Notes under the pieces: model-generated | What the model was told of the DNA's origin: nothing | The model's database searches: none | Seen by the model: only the letters and a program-made list of their open reading frames with translations | Program-made: the position numbers and the translations under genes | Source of the DNA: Candidatus Zixiibacteriota bacterium | GTDB taxonomy: Bacteria > Zixibacteria > MSB-5A5 > GN15 > FEB-12 | Length of the DNA stretch: 54,711 nt | Direction of reading: 5' to 3' | Assembly (NCBI GenBank): GCA_024280215.1 | Contig: JAJRQO010000010.1 | Span: 1 to 54,711 of the forward strand | Shown here: in pieces, positions 54,701 through 54,711 of the stretch | How positions within the stretch are numbered: position 1 is the first letter of the stretch | Layout of the letters: the number at the start of each line of letters is the position of its first letter

Positions 54701-54711
54701 TCAGTAAATGA
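48706..54711 (-). CDS. Giant secreted protein of Ig/cadherin-like repeats with dockerin-like tail (N-terminus outside window)
   Basis: At least 2002 codons; the frame stays open to the window edge, so the gene is longer. Roughly 20 modules of about 94 residues follow one another, each of the form GNQxPVLxxIG, then TENxQLLFNISAxDxDGTIP, LPVGAVFTDN-DGTGTFDW and TPSFTDAGVYNVTF: the putative-Ig/cadherin-like (He_PIG) type, usually a rod that binds calcium at module joints. The modules nearest the window edge are almost identical; those near the C-terminus are diverged (NIPPVLNAIG, NFPPEMIFPDG). The protein ends in two EF-hand-like repeats, DLDDDSKYTMNDIVYIVNYLF and DIDLSGTINVADIAYLVNYMY split as separate hands, then GPRPPQ. 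Likely a surface fibre or adhesin. Confidence 0.93.
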   Translation of the reverse strand, partial: SFTDAGIYNVTFTTPDGALTDNEIVVVTINDAGNQAPVLAVIGPQSQTENIQLLFNISASDVDGTIPNFSATGLPVGAVFTDNLDGTGTFDWTPSFTDAGVYNVTFTTTDGLLTDNEIVAITINEAGNQAPVLALIGAQATTENVQLLFNVSASDLDGTIPNFSATGLPVGAVFTDNLDGTGTFDWTPSFTDAGVYNVTFTTTDGLLTDNEIVTITVTEAGNQAPVLAAIGPQGIIEGTQLLFNVSAIDPDGTIPNFSATGLPVGAVFTDNLDGTGTFDWTPTFTDVGVYNVTFTTTDGLLTDNEIVVITVTDAGNQAPVLAAIGAQAQTENVQLLFNMSASDLDGTIPNFSATGLPVGAVFTDNLDGTATFDWTPSFTDAGVYNVTFIATDGALTDNEIVTITINEAGNQTPVLAAIGPQGTTENIQLLFNISASDLDATIPSFTSLGLPVGAVLTDNLDGTATFDWTPSFTDAGVYNVTFFANDGVASDSEIVVVTVTEAGNQTPVLAVIGAQGIVEGSQLLFGISATDPDATTPSFTATGLPVGAVFTDNLDGTGTFDWTPTFTDVGIYNVTFFANDGVASDSEIVVVTVTDAGNQTPVLALIGAQGTTENVQLLINMSATDLDGTTPSFTATGLPVGAVLTDNLDGTASFDWTPTFTDAGVYNVTFFANDGVASDSEIVVVTVTEAGNQAPVLAAIGAQVGSETTQLLFNISATDPDATIPNFSVIGLPVGAVFTDNLDGTATFDWTPSFTDAGIYTVTFTTTDGLLTASEIVTITINDAGNQIPVLAAIGPRAITEGNLLSFAISATDNDATIPSFTTSALPAGAVLTDNLDGTASFDWTPAFNQAGIYNITFFAGDGVASDSEIVSITVNEAGNQLPILNPIGPQAVNEGIQLLFTITATDPDGTFPIVTASPLPGTATFVDNGDGTGTFDWTPTFTDAGVYNVTFGTNDGSGPITEIVTITVNDAGNQLPVLAAIGAQAVAENVQLLFNMSATDLDGTIPSFTATSLPIGAVLTDNLDGTASFDWTPTFTDAGVYNVTFFAGDGVGSDSEIVVITVSESGNQLPVLALIGDQTIAEGSQLLLNISATDLDNVPTFSTSLPLPVGALFTDNGDGTATFDWTPTFTDVGAYPITFYTTDGLATDSELVTITVTEAGNQTPVLTAIGAQVATENVLFNLVVTATDADGTIPTLTTSTLPGGAVFVDNLDGTASFDWTPSFAQGGIHNVMFYASDGVASDSELVTITVGNINQVPVLDSIGAKSVLETKLLTFLVTASDADGTNPVLTTTALPTGAIYTDNGDGTASFNWIPSFGQAGLYDITFYATDGVDSVFEIITITVVPDNIPPVLNAIGPQVVTEGTLLTVLVSATDPDGLAPALRAENAPLNSAFVDNGDGTGTFTFTPNFIQSGLAQVAIVADDGFDIDKEIVIIQIYEAGEQAPLFDSIPAPIILEGNLLEGVITAFDPDTLPIVIYADTLTVPANFALVDSGNGVAAYFFAPDFTQSGLFDVDIIVTDGILTTTITVTFTVTDAGNQMPVLNFVADTFTTELIDVNFTVTSSDPDGDFPIISAATPAGAVMTDNGDGTGFFTWTPTDLDAGVHDIMIYATDFVDPLLVDSQMMQLTVIDTNRVPIFFISYTGDSTYSEGETVQFSILTQDFDGTIPTIRGFLDGQDTLATNMTFVDSGNGVGILTFVPDHTQGDFPVATFYNLRFDICDEFDPTLCVLSRVITIRVADKNFPPEMIFPDGAGPFTVNEGQNLSFQVAVLDPEGGDVVNFRAEGLPLNATFSGVTNLHTLSFTPDFTQAGQYFVNIIAEDLLGAADTTIVEINVTDAGNQAPLFTTVLADTTDVFVGIGLNIVVSATDPEAQLVVITANPVMFNAVFADAGIGQATYSVNPDVTQLGTVTPVTFIVTDPLLLADTITTNIRISSFMRGDLDDDSKYTMNDIVYIVNYLFRSGISPYPETAGDIDLSGTINVADIAYLVNYMYKAGPRPPQ
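51232..54615 (-). repeat. Tandem 282-bp coding repeats
   Basis: The codon for Gly of GNQ falls at 54615, 54333, 54051, 52923 and 51231, all separated by exact multiples of 282 bases, so twelve periods run without net length change. In the four copies nearest the right edge, stretches such as acagcaccaacaggaaga are identical; in copies left of 52,000 they are heavily substituted. Confidence 0.9.

Noticed and set aside
48706-54711. Long open frames on the plus strand opposite the giant protein (for example 52490-52888 and 53054-53431)
   Set aside because: They recur with the 282-bp period and simply mirror the Ig-like repeats in an antisense frame; no ribosome sites.
1-54711. tRNA, rRNA or tmRNA genes
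   Set aside because: No cloverleaf-type sequence with a T-loop motif was noticed in the gaps on either strand; a covariance search would be needed to exclude them fully.

Overview
The window is AT-rich bacterial chromosome. Three consecutive secreted proteins end in paired EF-hand, dockerin-like modules of the type DIADLVxLVxxMFxxGPxP. A fourth ends in a Por-type (T9SS type A) sorting tail with the QNYPNPFNPTTTIDY motif. That combination points to the FCB superphylum and resembles what is described for candidate phylum Zixibacteria; this placement is an inference from protein style, since no rRNA or tRNA was recognised. Several starts have good Shine-Dalgarno sites and several genes have TTGAC(A/T)-17-TATxxT promoters, unlike Bacteroidetes proper.

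Layout. 1-460 holds the right end of an IS3-family element that has cut off a SIR2-like gene. 0.5-7.6 kb carries a trkA-trkH potassium uptake operon, a 54-residue membrane protein, a lipoprotein of unknown role, an M32 carboxypeptidase and a beta-barrel protein. 8-10.3 kb is a lipoprotein with a von Willebrand A domain and LVIVD repeats. 10.4-13.1 kb is recA, coaX and a HEPN-like gene; the HEPN-like gene lies between two copies of the coaX 3' end, as if it had integrated there. 13.3-18.8 kb carries a DUF1971 protein, dnaE and two thioredoxin-fold proteins that appear to share the dnaE transcript. 18.9-26.6 kb is a minus-strand run: three unrecognised genes, thyX, a small conserved protein, a class V aminotransferase, wecB and a glycosyltransferase. 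26.8-28 kb holds an exported tetraheme cytochrome and an exported truncated globin, each with its own terminator.

28-35.1 kb is one tight minus-strand operon of six genes: GAF-GGDEF, nagZ, anmK, SpoIID-like, OmpA with calcium-type repeats, and a 2'-5' RNA ligase-fold protein. It reads as a peptidoglycan turnover and recycling module. 35.3-40.6 kb holds a bactofilin-like membrane protein, gamma-glutamyltransferase and a GH35-type glycosidase; a terminator-shaped hairpin lies inside the first codons of the gamma-glutamyltransferase gene. 40.7-54.7 kb is a block of secreted giants: a Por-tail protein, an S8 protease with PKD and dockerin-like modules, an Asp-box protein with dockerin-like modules, and a protein of more than 2000 residues built of 94-residue Ig/cadherin-like repeats that runs off the window.

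A second layer is a set of short intergenic stem-loop families, all between 461 and about 24,160. Within a family one part (flanks or loop) stays constant while the stem changes with complementarity kept. I consider these families, and the single-gene insertion at coaX, the most unusual things here. I did not find a CRISPR array or a complete known defence operon.
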